Counted from the first letter of the stretch, positions 10,782 to 22,794 are shown. The stretch is 64,000 nt of DNA from Eledone cirrhosa (GCA_964016885.1 OZ024748.1:30850312-30914311); one strand, 5' to 3'. Program-made: numbers and translations. The notes: a model not told the origin generated them from the sequence alone.

Positions 10782-10900
10782 ATATTATATTATAATATAT
10801 AATATAATATTATATTATATTATATTATAATATAATATAATATAATATTAATATAATATAATATAATATTATATTATATTATATTATATTATATTATATT

Positions 10901-11089
10901 AGGGCGGTGGATTGGCAGTATCGGTAGAGGGTCGGACGCCATGCTTTCCAGCATAGTTACGTCCCTTTACGATCTGAGTTCAAATCCCGCCGAGGTTGAC
11001 TTTGCCTTTCATCCTTACGGGGTCGATAAAATAAAGTACCAGTAATGCACTGGGTAATTGCTGGCCTTGTGCCTAAAGTAGAAACAATT
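10901..11089 (+). mobile_element. tRNA-derived SINE, subtype A
   Basis: Equivalent of 5,725, with GGTTGACTTTGCC and GCACTGGGTAATTGCTGG. It precedes the type a block of unit 3. Confidence 0.82.
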
Positions 11090-11245
11090 ATATTATATTA
11101 TATTATATTATAATATAATATAATATTAATATAATATAATATTAATATAATATAATATTATATTATATTATATTATATTATATTATATTATAATATAATA
11201 TAATATTAATATAATATAATATATTATAATATAATATAATATTAT

Positions 11246-11804
11246 GTTAAAAAAGCGGACCCCGCCATAAAAAAACAGGACACCCATATAAAAAACGGAC
11301 CTCTCCCCCATAAAAAAGGGGCACCCAAATAAAAAACGGACCCTCCACATAAAATAACAGGGCACCCAAATAAAAAACCGCCCCTCCCCCATAATAAAAC
11401 GGGGTACCTAAATATAAAACAGGTTACACAAATAAAAAACAGACTTCCCTCACTAAAAAAAAACGGGCACGCAAATAAAAATCGGACCCCTATAAAAAAA
11501 TGGGGCAACCAAATAAGTAACTGATACCCCCATAAAAAATGGGGCACCCAAATAAAAAAACGGGGCACCCAAATAAAGAAACGGGGCACCCACATAAAAA
11601 ACGGCCACCCCATAAAAAAACGGGGCACCCAAATAAAAATCGCCCCCCCCCCTATAAAAAACGGGCCACCCAAATAAAAACACAGGGGAACCCAAATAAA
11701 AAACGGAGCACCCAAATAAAAAAATCTACCCCCCTTAAAAAAACGGGGCATACAAATAAAAAACGGGGCACTCATTAAAAAAACCGGGCACCCAAATAAA
11801 AAAT
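11246..11804 (-). repeat. 20-21 bp minisatellite block, type a
   Basis: Standard left edge and type a right edge. Nearly identical in layout to 16,712-17,270, including ATGGGGCAACCAAATAAGTA-like variants near 11,500 and a C run near 11,641. Confidence 0.9.
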
Positions 11805-11990
11805 TATAATATAATATAATATAATATAATATATATATAATATAATATTATAATATAATATTTAATATATCATATTATATTATATTATAATATAATATAA
11901 TATAATATATTATATTATAATATAATATTATATAATAGTATATATATTGAAATATAATATATTATATTGTAATATATTATATTATAATAT

Positions 11991-12179
11991 AATTGTTTCT
12001 ACTTTAGGCACAAGGCCAGCAATTCACCAGTGCATTACTGGTACTTTATTTTATCGACTCCGTAAGGATGAAAGGCAAAGTTAACCTCGGCGGGATTTGA
12101 ACTCAGATCGTAAATGGACGTAACTATGCTGGAAACATGGCGTCCGACGCTTTCCCGATACTGCCAATCCACCGCCCTA
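11991..12179 (-). mobile_element. tRNA-derived SINE, subtype D, in inverted position
   Basis: This slot holds subtype E in units 1, 2 and 4. Here it holds the reverse complement of their subtype D: AATTCACCAGTGCATTACTG, GACTCCGTAAGG, GCTGGAAACATGG and GACGCTTTCCCGATACTG. About 30 bp of its left flank (ATTGTAATATATTATATT) also matches the inverted flank found downstream of the subtype D copy at 17,849, so the inversion reached past the SINE end. Confidence 0.85.
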
Positions 12180-12475
12180 CTTATATTATATTATAATATA
12201 ATATAATATTATATAATATTATATTATATTACATTATATTATAATATAATATATTATATTTTATTATATTATATTATATTATAATATAATATAATATATT
12301 ATATTATAATATAATATATAATATAATATTATATTATATTATATTATATTATAATATAATATTATATTATATTATACTCTATTATAATATAATATAATAC
12401 AATATAATATAATATAATATTATATTATAATATACTATAATATATTATATTATATTATATTATATTATATTATAT
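12180..12475. repeat. AATAT spacer, inverted relative to other units
   Basis: The landmark reads TATACTCTATTATAATATAA near 12,373, the reverse complement of the AATAGAGTATA landmark of units 1, 2 and 4. No gene is seen. Confidence 0.85.
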
Positions 12476-12664
12476 AGGGCGGTGGATTGGCAGTATTGGG
12501 AGAGGGTCGGTCGCGATGCTTTGACGTATAGAGTTACGGCCCTTGCCATTCTGAGTTCAAATCCCGCCGAGGTTAACTTTGCCTTTCATCCTTACGGAGT
12601 CGATAAAATAAAGTACCAGTAATGCACTGGTGAATTGCTGGCCTTGTGCCTAAAGTAGAAACAA
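12476..12664 (+). mobile_element. Chimeric SINE: subtype E head, subtype D tail
   Basis: The head (GGTCGCGATGCTTTGACGTA, GAGTTACGGCCCTTGCC) is subtype E in plus orientation, while the 3' half (CGGAGTCGATAAAATAAAGT, GCACTGGTGAATTGCTGG, GTAGAAACAAATATAAT) is subtype D as found at 7,198. The switch lies in the shared body between about 12,545 and 12,595, where the two subtypes are identical. Confidence 0.82.
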
Positions 12665-12709
12665 ATATAATATAATATAATATAATATAATATAATGTAA
12701 TATATTAAA

Positions 12710-12889
12710 AGGGCGATGGATTGGCAGTATCGGTAGAGGGTGGGACGCCATGCTTTCCAGCATAGTTACGTTCCTTTACGATCTGAGTTCAAATCCCACC
12801 GAGGTTAACTTTGCCTTTCATCCTTACGGGATCGATAAAATAAAGTACCAGTAATGTACTGGATAATTATGCCTAAAGTAGAAACAATT
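12710..12889 (+). mobile_element. tRNA-derived SINE, subtype C (short tail)
   Basis: Same head and tail deletion as at 2,317. Small changes: GAGGGTGGGACGCC, ACGTTCCTTTACG and CCCACCGAGG. Confidence 0.8.
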
Positions 12890-13406
12890 ATATTGTAATA
12901 TATTATATTATAATATAATATAATATATTATAATTTAATACAATATAATATTATATTGTATTATATTATATTATATTATAATATAATATATTTTATAATA
13001 TAATATTATATTATATTATGATATAATATATTATATTATAATAAAATATTATGTTATAATATAATATAATAAAATATATAATATAATATAATATAATATT
13101 AAATTGTATTATAATATAATATAATATAATATAATATAATATAATATTATATTATATTATATTATATTATAATATAATATAATATAATATAATATTATAT
13201 TATATTATATTATATTATCTTATATTATATTATATTATATTATATTATATTATATTATATTATATTATATTATATTATATTATATTATATTATATTATAT
13301 TATATTATAATATATTATAATATAATATAATGTCTACTATAATATAATATAATATTATATTATAATATAATATAATATAATATAATATAATATAATATAA
13401 TATTAT
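12890..13406. repeat. AATAT array (~520 bp)
   Basis: AT-only array with the ATTGTAATATATT landmark at its start, a TTAAATTGTATTATA variation near 13,100, a long TTATA run near 13,215-13,310 and the ATGTCTACTATAATA landmark near 13,330. No gene or RNA is seen. Confidence 0.85.
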
Positions 13407-14414
13407 GTTAAAAAAGCGGACCCCGCCATAAAAAAACATGACACCCAAATAAAAACGGACCTCCCCCCCATAAAAAAACAGGACACCCAAATAAAAACGG
13501 ACCTCCCCCCCATAAAAAAGGGGCACCCAAATAAAAAACGGACCCTCCACATAAAATAACGGGGCACCCAAATAAAAAACGGTCCTTCCCCCATAAAAAA
13601 ACGGGGCACCCAAATAAAAAAACGAGGCACCCAAATAAAAAACAGGTTACCCAAATAAATAACGGACTCCCCTCATAAAAAAAACCGGCACCCAAATAAA
13701 AAACCGACCTCCCCCATAAAAAACGGGGCACCCAAAGAAAAACGGGGCACCCAAATAAAAAAACTGGACACCCAAATAAAAAACGACCGCCCCCCCCCCC
13801 GCATAAAAAAAACGGCGCGCCCAAATAAAAAAACGGGGCACCCAAATAAAAAACAGGTTACCCAAATAAAAACGGACTCCCCTCATTAAAAAAACGGGCA
13901 CCCAAATAAAAAAACGAACCTCCCCCATACAGAACGGGGCACCCAAAGAAAAACGGGGCACCCAAATAAAAAAATGGGACACCCAAATAAAAAACGACCC
14001 CCCCCCCCCGCATAAAAAAAACGGGGCGCCCAAATAAAAAAAACGGGGCACCCAAATAAAAACGGGGCACCCAAATAAAAAAACGGGGCACCCAAGTAAA
14101 AGACGGGGCACGCAAATTAAAACGGACCCCCATCGGGGCACCCAAATAAAAAACGGCGCACCCAAATCAATAACTGACACCCCCATAAAAAAACGGGGCC
14201 CCCAATAAAAAACGGGGCACCCAAATGAAGAAACAGGGCAAGCAAATAAAAAAAGCGCCCCCACATAAAAAACGGGGCACCCAAATAAAAACACGGGGTA
14301 CCCAAATAAAAAACGGGGCACACCAAGAAAACGTACCCCCCCTTAAAAAAACGGGGCATACAAATAAAAAACGGGGCACCCAAATAAAAAAACGGGGCAC
14401 CCAAATCAAAAATT
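13407..14414 (-). repeat. 20-21 bp minisatellite block, type b (~1 kb)
   Basis: The longest block. Two stretches with runs of about ten C followed by GCATAAAAAAAACGG (near 13,788 and 13,989) suggest an internal duplication of the kind that a single block such as 8,230-8,946 does not have. The right edge is standard type b. Confidence 0.9.
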
Positions 14415-14466
14415 ATAATATAACATAATATAATATTATATTATATTATATTATATTATATAATAT

Positions 14467-14656
14467 AGGCGGTGGATTGGCAGTATTGGTAGAATGGCGG
14501 ATGCCATGCTTTGGCGCATAGAGTTACGGCCCTTGCCATTCTGAGTTCAAATCCCACCGAGGTTAACTTTGCCTTTCATCCTTACGGGGTCGATAAAATA
14601 AAGTACCAGTAATACACTGGATAATTGCTGGCCTTGTGCCTAACGTAGAAACAATT
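14467..14656 (+). mobile_element. tRNA-derived SINE, subtype B
   Basis: Equivalent of 3,769 and 8,999 with the same marks; the tail is TACACTGGATAATTGCTGG. Confidence 0.8.
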
Positions 14657-14897
14657 ATATTATATTATAATATATAATATAATATAATATTATATTATAT
14701 TATATTATAATATAATATAATATTATATTATATTAATATAATATAATATTATATTATATCATGATATAATATATTATATTATAATAAAATATTATATTAT
14801 ATTATAATATAATATAATATAATATAATTTAATATTATATTATATTATATTATAATATATTATAATATAATATAATGTCTTTACTATAATATAATAT

Positions 14898-15079
14898 AAT
14901 TGTTTCTACGTTAGGCACAAGGCCAGCAATCACCCAGTGCATTACTGGTACTTTATTTTATCGACCCCGTAAGGATGAAAGGCAAAGTCAACCTCGGCGG
15001 GATTTGAACTCAGATCGTAAAGGGACGTAACTATGCTGGAAAGCATGGCGTCCGACCCTCTACCGATACTGCCAATCTA
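14898..15079 (-). mobile_element. tRNA-derived SINE, subtype Z, head-truncated (minus)
   Basis: Equivalent of 4,203 and 9,430; the tail here reads CTACGTTAGGCAC where those read CTACTTTAGGCAC. Same truncation and bridge into the next block. Confidence 0.8.
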
Positions 15080-15116
15080 TAATATTATATCATAATATAA
15101 TATAATATAATATTAT

Positions 15117-16013
15117 GTTAAAAAAGCGGACCCCGCCATAAAAAAACAGGACACCAAATAAATAACGGACCTCCCCCCCATAAAAAAGGGGCACCCAAAT
15201 AAAAAACGGACCCTCCACATAAAATAACGGGGCACCCAAATAAAAAACGGACCCTCCCCCATAAAAAAACGGGGCACCCAAATAAAAAAACGCGCACCCA
15301 AATAAAAAACAGGTTACCCAAATAAAAAACGGACTCCCCCCATAAAAAAAACGGGCGCCCAAATAAAAAAACGGATCACCCAAGTAAAAAACGGGGCACC
15401 CAAATAAAAAAACTGGACACCCAAATAAAAAACGGACTCCCCTCATTAAAAAAACGGGCACCCAAATAAAAATCGGCCACCCCCCATAAAAAACGGGGCA
15501 CCCAAAGAAAAACGGGACACCCAAATAAAAAAATGGGACACCCAAATAAAAAACGCCCCCCCCCCCCCGCATAAAAAAGGGGCGCCTAAATAATAAAACG
15601 GGGCACCCAAATAAAAAACGGGGCACCCAAATAAAAAAACGGGGCACCCAAGTAAAAAACGGGGCACCCAAATAAAAAAACGGGGCACCCAAGTAAAAAA
15701 CGGGGCACGCAAATTAAAACGGACCCCCATCGGGGCACCCAAATAAAAAACGGAGCACCCAAATCAATAACTGACACCCCCATAAAAAATCGGGGCCCCC
15801 CAATAAAAAACGGGGCACCCAAATAAAGAAACGGGGCAAGCAAATAAAAAAAAGCGCCCTCACATAAAAAACGGGGCACCCAAATAAAAACACGGGGTAC
15901 CCAAATAAAAAACGGGGCACACCAAAAAAACGTACCCCCCCTTAAAAAAACGGGGCATACAAAGAAAAAACGGGGCACCCAAATAAAAAAACGGGGCACC
16001 CAAATCAAAAATT
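15117..16013 (-). repeat. 20-21 bp minisatellite block, type b (~900 bp)
   Basis: Close counterpart of 9,649-10,541, with the same order of variant units. Main differences are homopolymer lengths, for example about twelve C near 15,556. Confidence 0.9.
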
Positions 16014-16083
16014 ATAATATAATATAATATAATATAATATAATATAATATTATATTATATAATATTATATTATATAATAATAT

Positions 16084-16273
16084 AGGCGGTGGATTGGCAG
16101 TATTGGTAGAATGTCGGATGCCATGCTTTGGCGCATAGAGTTACGGCCCTTGCCATTCTGACTTCAAATCCCACCGAGGTTAACTTTGCCTTTCATCCTT
16201 ACGGGGTCGATAAAATAAAGTACCAGTAATACACTGGATATTTGCTGGCCTTGTGCCTAACGTAGAAACAATT
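16084..16273 (+). mobile_element. tRNA-derived SINE, subtype B
   Basis: Subtype B with CTGACTTCAAATCCC and TACACTGGATATTTGCTGG; slot equivalent of 10,594 and 22,795. Confidence 0.8.
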
Positions 16274-16387
16274 ATATTATATTATAATATATAAAATAAT
16301 ATTATATTATATTATATTATATTATAATATAATATAATATTAATATAATATAATATAATATTATATTATATTATATTATATTATATT

Positions 16388-16576
16388 AGGGCGGTGGATT
16401 GGCAGTATCGGTAGAGGGTCGGACGCCATGCTTTCCAGCATAGTTACGTCCCTTTACGATCTGAGTTCAAATCCCGCCGAGGTTGACTTTGCCTTTCATC
16501 CTTACGGGGTCGATAAAATAAAGTACCAGTAATGCACTGGATAATTGCTGGCCTTGTGCCTAAAGTAGAACCAATT
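16388..16576 (+). mobile_element. tRNA-derived SINE, subtype A
   Basis: Equivalent of 5,725. The tail end reads GTAGAACCAATT, one base different from GTAGAAACAATT. Confidence 0.82.
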
Positions 16577-16711
16577 ATATTATATTATATTATATTATAA
16601 TATAATATAATATTAATATAATATAATATTATATTATATTATATTATATTATATTATAATATAATATAATATTAATATAATATAATATATTATAATATAA
16701 TATAATATTAT

Positions 16712-17270
16712 GTTAAAAAAGCGGACCCCGCCATAAAAAAACAGGACACCCATATAAAAAACGGACCTCTCCCCCATAAAAAAGGGGCACCCAAATAAAA
16801 AACGGACCCTCCACATAAAATAACAGGGCACCCAAATAAAAAACCGCCCCTCCCCCATAATAAAACGGGGTACCTAAATATAAAACAGGTTACACAAATA
16901 AAAAACGGACTTCCCTCACTAAAAAAAACGGGCACGCAAATAAAAATCGGACCCCTATAAAAAAACGGGGCACCCAAATAAGTAACTGATACCCCCCTAA
17001 AAAATGGGGCACCCAAATAAAAAAACGGGGCACCCAAATAAAGAAACGGGGCACCCACATAAAAAACGGACACCCCATAAAAAAACGGGGCACCCAAATA
17101 AAAATCGCCCCCCCCCTATAAAAAACGGGGCACCCAAATAAAAACACAGGGGAACCCAAATAAAAAACGGAGCACCCAAATAAAAAAATCTACCCCCCTT
17201 AAAAAAACGGGGCATACAAATAAAAAAACGGGGCACTCATTAAAAAAACCGGGCACCCAAATAAAAAATT
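16712..17270 (-). repeat. 20-21 bp minisatellite block, type a
   Basis: Near copy of 11,246-11,804 with standard left edge and type a right edge. Confidence 0.9.
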
Positions 17271-17360
17271 ATAATATAATATAATATAATATAATATTAT
17301 AATATAATATTTAATATAATATTATATCATATTATATTATATTATAATATAATATAAAAT

Positions 17361-17551
17361 AATTGTTTCTACGTTAGGCACTAGGCCAGCAATTACCAAG
17401 TGCATTACTGATACTTTATTTTATCGACCCCGTAAAGATGAAAGGCAAAGTTAACCTCGGCGGGATTTGAACTCAGAATGGCAAGGGCCGTAACTCTATA
17501 CGTCAAAGCATCGCGTCCGACCCTCTCCCAATACTGCCAATCCACCGCCCT
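17361..17551 (-). mobile_element. tRNA-derived SINE, subtype E (minus)
   Basis: Equivalent of 1,376 and 6,705. Small changes: GGCACTAGGCC and CGTAAAGATG. Only about 90 bp of AT array separates it from the preceding block, against about 190 bp in units 1 and 2, so the spacer has contracted. Confidence 0.8.
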
Positions 17552-17848
17552 ATATAATATAATATAATATAATAAAATATATTATAGTATATTATAATAT
17601 AATATAATATTATATTATATTATATTGTATTATATTATATTATAATAGAGTATAATATAATATAATATTATATTATAATATAATATAATATAATATAATA
17701 TTATATTATATATTATATTATAATATAATATATTATATTATATTATAATATAATATAATATAATAAAATATAATATATTATATTATAATATAATGTAATA
17801 TAATATAATATTATATAATATTATATTATATTATAATATAATATAAGT
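17552..17848. repeat. AATAT array between the inverted SINE pair
   Basis: About 300 bp AT-only spacer matching 6,896-7,197, with the AATAGAGTATAA landmark in the normal orientation near 17,642. No gene. Confidence 0.85.
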
Positions 17849-18036
17849 AGGGCGGTGGATTGGCAGTATCGGGAAAGCGTCGGACGCCATGTTTCCAGCA
17901 TAGTTACGTCCCTTTACGATCTGAGTTCAAATCCCGCCGAGGTTAACTTTGCCTTTCATCCTTACGGAGTCGATAAAATAAAGTACCAGTAATGCACTGG
18001 TGAATTGCTGGCCTTGTGCCTAAAGTAGAAACAATT
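17849..18036 (+). mobile_element. tRNA-derived SINE, subtype D
   Basis: Equivalent of 1,876 (GGGAAAGCGTCGG). Its downstream flank (ATATATTACAATATAATA) is the one seen inverted left of 11,991, so this copy preserves the ancestral arrangement. Confidence 0.8.
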
Positions 18037-18287
18037 ATATTATAATATAATATATTACAATATAATATAATATAATATTATCTTATATTATATCATATTA
18101 TCTTATCTTATAATATAATATAATATAATATAATATAATATAATATAATATAATATAATATAATATAATATAATATAATATAATATAATATAATATAATA
18201 TAATATAATATAATATATTATATTATATTATATTATATTATATTATATTATATTATATTATATTATATTATATTATATTATATTAAA
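18037..18287. repeat. AATAT array with strand switch
   Basis: About 250 bp. A run of TAATA flips to TTATA near 18,215. TTATC variants occur near 18,076-18,108. No gene. Confidence 0.85.
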
Positions 18288-18467
18288 AGGGCGATGGATT
18301 GGCAGTATCGGTAGAGGGTCGGACGCCATGCTTTCCAGCATAGTTACGTCCCTTTACGATCTGAGTTCAAATCCCGCCGAGGTTAACTTTGCCTTTCATC
18401 CTTACGGGATCGATAAAATAAAGTACCAGTAATGTACTGGATAATTATGCCTAAAGTAGAAACAATT
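18288..18467 (+). mobile_element. tRNA-derived SINE, subtype C (short tail)
   Basis: Same marks as 2,317 (GGGCGATGG; GGGATCGAT; GGATAATTATGCCTAAAG). Confidence 0.8.
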
Positions 18468-18964
18468 ATATTGTAATATATTATATTATAATATAATATA
18501 ATATATTATAATTTAATACAATATAATATAATATTATATTGTATTATATTATATTATATTATATTATAATATAATATATTTTATAATATAATATTATATT
18601 ATATTATGATATAATATATTATATTATAATAAAATATTATGTTATAATATAATATAATATAATATAATAAAATATATAATATAATATAATATAATATAAT
18701 ATAATATAATATTATATTATATTATAATATAATATAATATAATATAATATAATATTATATTATATTATATTATATTATAATATAATATAATATAATATAA
18801 TATTATATTATATTATATTATCTTATCTTATATTATATTATATTATATTATATTATATTATATTATAATATATTATAATATAATATAATGTCTACTATAA
18901 TATAATATAATATTATATTATAATATAATATAATATAATATAATATAATATAATATAATATTAT
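18468..18964. repeat. AATAT array (~500 bp)
   Basis: AT-only array equivalent to 2,497-2,923 and 12,890-13,406, with the same sparse landmarks (ATTGTAATATATT at the start, ATGTCTACTATAATA near 18,888). No gene or RNA. Confidence 0.85.
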
Positions 18965-19765
18965 GTTAAAAAAGCGGACCCCGCCATAAAAAAACAGGAC
19001 ACCCAAATAAAAACGGACCTCCCCCCATAAAAAAACAGGACACCCAAATAAAAACGGACCTCCCCCCATAAAAAAGGGGCACCCAAATAAAAAACGGACC
19101 CTCCACATAAAATAACGGGGCACCCAAATAAAAAACGGACCCTCCCCCATAAAAAAACGGGGCACCCAAATAAAAAAACGGGGCACCCAAATAAAAAACA
19201 GGTTACCCAAATAAAAAACGGACTCCCCTCATTAAAAAAACGGGCACCCAAATAAAAAAACGGACCTCCCCCATACAAAACGGGGCACCCAAAGAAAAAC
19301 GGGGCACCCAAATAAAAAAATGGGACACCCAAATAAAAAACGACCCCCCCCGCATAAAAAAAACGGGGCGCCCAAATAAAAAAACGGGGCACCCAAATAA
19401 AAAACGGGGCACCCAAATAAAAAAACGGGGCACCCAAGTAAAAGACGGGGCACGCAAATTAAAACGGACCCCCATCGGGGCACCCAAATAAAAAACGGCG
19501 CACCCAAATCAATAACTGACACCCCCATAAAAAAACGGGGCCCCCCAATAAAAAACGGGGCACCCAAATAAAGAAACGGGGCAAGCAAATAAAAAAGCGC
19601 CCCCACATAAAAAACGGGGCACCCAAATAAAAACACGGGGTACCCAAATAAAAAACGGGGCACACCAAAAAAACGTACCCCCCCCCCCCCCCCTTAAAAA
19701 AACGGGGCATACAAATAAAAGACGGGGCACCCAAATAAAAAAACGGGGCACCCAAATCAAAAATT
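18965..19765 (-). repeat. 20-21 bp minisatellite block, type b
   Basis: Equivalent of 2,924-3,718. Its right part, from about 19,496, is the start of the 1.4 kb duplicated segment. It holds a run of 16 C near 19,678-19,693, against 12 C in the duplicate near 21,087. Confidence 0.9.
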
Positions 19766-19812
19766 ATAATATAACATAATATAATATTATATTATATTAT
19801 ATTATATAATAT

Positions 19813-20002
19813 AGGCGGTGGATTGGCAGTATTGGTAGAATGGCGGATGCCATGCTTTGGCGCATAGAGTTACGGCCCTTGCCATTCAGAGTTCAAATCC
19901 CACCGAGGTTAACTTTGCCTTTCATCCTTACGGGGTCGATAAAATAAAGTACCAGTAATACACTGGATAATTGCTGGCCTTGTGCCTAACGTAGAAACAA
20001 TT
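19813..20002 (+). mobile_element. tRNA-derived SINE, subtype B (first of duplicated pair)
   Basis: Subtype B with GCCATTCAGAGTTCAAATCC where others have CATTCTGAG. The same change in the copy 1,405 bp downstream confirms the duplication. Confidence 0.8.
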
Positions 20003-20266
20003 ATATTATATTATAATATATAATATAATATAATATTATATTATATTATAATATAATATAATATTATATTATATTATATTATAATATAATATAATATTAT
20101 ATTATATTAATATAATATAATATTATATTATATTATGATATAATATATTATATTATAATAAAATATTATATTATATTATAATATAATATAATATAATTTA
20201 ATATTATATTATATTATATTATAATATATTATAATATAATATAATTTATTTACTATAATATAATAT

Positions 20267-20447
20267 AATTGTTTCTACTTTAGGCACAAGGCCAGCAATC
20301 ACCCAGTGCATTACTGGTACTTTATTTTATCGACCCCGTAAGGATGAAAGGCAAAGTCAACCTCGGCGGGATTTGAACTCAGATCGTAAAGGGACGTAAC
20401 TATGCTGGAAAGCATGGCGTCCGACCCTCTACCGATACTGCCAATCT
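20267..20447 (-). mobile_element. tRNA-derived SINE, subtype Z, head-truncated (minus)
   Basis: Equivalent of 9,430. It is followed by ATAATGTTATATCATAAT, a one-base variant of the bridge; the variant recurs after the duplicate at 21,672. Confidence 0.8.
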
Positions 20448-20485
20448 ATAATGTTATATCATAATATAATATAATATAATATTAT

Positions 20486-21170
20486 GTTAAAAAAGCGGAC
20501 CCCGCCATAAAAAAACAGGACACCAAATAAATAACGGACCTCCCCCTCCATAAAAAAGGGGCACCGAAATAAAAAACGGACCCTCCACATAAAATAACGG
20601 CGCACCCAAATAAAAAACGGACCCTCCCCCATAAAAAAACGGGGCACCCAAATAAAAAAACGGGGCACCCAAATAAAAATCAGGTTACCCAAATAAAAAA
20701 CGGACTCCCCCCATAAAAAAAACGGGCGCCCAAATAAAAAAACGATCACCCAAGTAAAAAACGGGGCACCCAAATAAAAAACAGGTTACCCAAATAAAAA
20801 ACGGACTCCCCTCATTAAAAAAACGGGCACCCAAATAAAAAACGGCCACCCCCCCCCATAAAAAACGGGGCACCCAAAGAAAAACGGGGCACCCAAATAA
20901 AAAACGGCGCACCCAAATCAATAACTGACACCCCCATAAAAAAACGGGGCCCCCCAATAAAAAACGGGGCACCCAAATAAAGAAACGGGGCAAGCAAATA
21001 AAAAAGCGCCCCCACATAAAAAACGGGGCACCCAAATAAAAACACGGGGTACCCAAATAAAAAACGGGGCACACCAAAAAAACGTACCCCCCCCCCCCTT
21101 AAAAAAACGGGGCATACAAATAAAAGACGGGGCACCCAAATAAAAAAACGGGGCACCCAAATCAAAAATT
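20486..21170 (-). repeat. 20-21 bp minisatellite block, type b (contains duplication junction)
   Basis: The left part is the start of a second-in-unit block and the right part, from about 20,905, is a copy of the right end of the first-in-unit block (18,965-19,765). It is therefore a recombinant formed at the duplication junction. Confidence 0.88.
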
Positions 21171-21217
21171 ATAATATAACATAATATAATATTATATTAT
21201 ATTATATTATATAATAT

Positions 21218-21407
21218 AGGCGGTGGATTGGCAGTATTGGTAGAATGGCGGATGCCATGCTTTGGCGCATAGAGTTACGGCCCTTGCCATTCAGAGTTCA
21301 AATCCCACCGAGGTTAACTTTGCCTTTCATCCTTACGGGGTCGATAAAATAAAGTACCAGTAATACACTGGATAATTGCTGGCCTTGTGCCTAACGTAGA
21401 AACAATT
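21218..21407 (+). mobile_element. tRNA-derived SINE, subtype B (second of duplicated pair)
   Basis: No difference from 19,813-20,002 seen by eye, including the CATTCAGAG variant. Confidence 0.8.
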
Positions 21408-21671
21408 ATATTATATTATAATATATAATATAATATAATATTATATTATATTATAATATAATATAATATTATATTATATTATATTATAATATAATATAAT
21501 ATTATATTATATTAATATAATATAATATTATATTATATTATGATATAATATATTATATTATAATAAAATATTATATTATATTATAATATAATATAATATA
21601 ATTTAATATTATATTATATTATATTATAATATATTATAATATAATATAATTTATTTACTATAATATAATAT

Positions 21672-21852
21672 AATTGTTTCTACTTTAGGCACAAGGCCAG
21701 CAATCACCCAGTGCATTACTGGTACTTTATTTTATCGACCCCGTAAGGATGAAAGGCAAAGTCAACCTCGGCGGGATTTGAACTCAGATCGTAAAGGGAC
21801 GTAACTATGCTGGAAAGCATGGCGTCCGACCCTCTACCGATACTGCCAATCT
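21672..21852 (-). mobile_element. tRNA-derived SINE, subtype Z, head-truncated (second of duplicated pair)
   Basis: No difference from 20,267-20,447 seen by eye, including the downstream bridge variant. Confidence 0.8.
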
Positions 21853-21890
21853 ATAATGTTATATCATAATATAATATAATATAATATTAT

Positions 21891-22744
21891 GTTAAAAAAG
21901 CGGACCCCGCCATAAAAAAACAGGACACCAAATAAATAACGGACCTCCCCCTCCATAAAAAAGGGGCACCGAAATAAAAAACGGACCCTCCACATAAAAT
22001 AACGGCGCACCCAAATAAAAAACGGACCCTCCCCCATAAAAAAACGGGGCACCCAAATAAAAAAACGGGGCACCCAAATAAAAATCAGGTTACCCAAATA
22101 AAAAACGGACTCCCCCCATAAAAAAAACGGGCGCCCAAATAAAAAAACGATCACCCAAGTAAAAAACGGGGCACCCAAATAAAAAACAGGTTACCCAAAT
22201 AAAAAACGGACTCCCCTCATTAAAAAAACGGGCACCCAAATAAAAAACGGCCACCCCCCCCCATAAAAAACGGGGCACCCAAAGAAAAACGGGGCACCCA
22301 AATAAAAAAACGGGACACCCAAATAAAAAAACGGGGCACCCAAGTAAAAAACGGGGCACCCAAATAAAAGAACGGGGCACCCAAGTAAAAAACGGAGCAC
22401 CCAAATAAAAAAACGGGGCACCCAAGTAAATAACGGGGCACGCAAATTAAAACGGACCCCCATCGGGGCACCCAAATAAAAAACGGCGCACCCAAATCAA
22501 TAACTGACACCCCCATAAAAAAACGGGGCCCCAATAAAAAACGGGGCACCCAAATAAAGAAACGGGGCAAGCAAATAAAAAAAAGCGCCCTCACATAAAA
22601 AACGGGCCACCCAAATAAAAACACGGGGTACCCAAATAAAAAACGGGGCACACCAAAAAAACGTACCCCCCCTTAAAAAAACGGGGCATACAAATAAAAA
22701 ACGGGGCACCCAAATAAAAAAACGGGGCACCCAAATCAAAAATT
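21891..22744 (-). repeat. 20-21 bp minisatellite block, type b
   Basis: The left ~415 bp repeats 20,486-20,904. From about 22,308 it continues as an ordinary second-in-unit block, like 15,117-16,013. Standard right edge. Confidence 0.9.
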
Positions 22745-22794
22745 ATAATATAAAATAATATAATATAATATAATATTATATTATATAATAATAT

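Larger units (their letters stand above)
6039..11245 (+). repeat. Macrosatellite unit 2 (~5.21 kb)
   Basis: The order of parts is as in unit 1: type a block (6,039), minus SINE (6,705), plus SINEs (7,198, 7,424), type b block (8,230), plus SINE (8,999), minus SINE (9,430), type b block (9,649), plus SINEs (10,594, 10,901). Differences are a shortened type a block, in which the run of full 20-mers between the left and right edges is reduced, and an extra truncated minus SINE at 7,847. Confidence 0.85.
11246..16711 (+). repeat. Macrosatellite unit 3 (~5.47 kb), with internal inversion
   Basis: The order is type a block (11,246), minus SINE (11,991), plus SINEs (12,476, 12,710), type b block (13,407), plus SINE (14,467), minus SINE (14,898), type b block (15,117), plus SINEs (16,084, 16,388). 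From about 11,958 to 12,600 the sequence is the reverse complement of the equivalent part of units 1, 2 and 4. The minus SINE here is the inverted form of their first plus SINE, and the AT spacer is inverted too. Confidence 0.85.
19496..22308 (+). repeat. 1.4 kb tandem segmental duplication inside unit 4
   Basis: The segment from about 19,496 to 20,904 (end of a type b block, plus SINE, AT array, minus SINE, start of the next block) is repeated from about 20,905 to 22,308. The offset is 1,409 bp before the C run and 1,405 bp after it, because that run is 16 C in one copy and 12 in the other. Elsewhere I saw no difference, so the event is recent. The junction falls inside the 20-21 bp minisatellite, which supplies the homology for unequal exchange. 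Confidence 0.88.
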
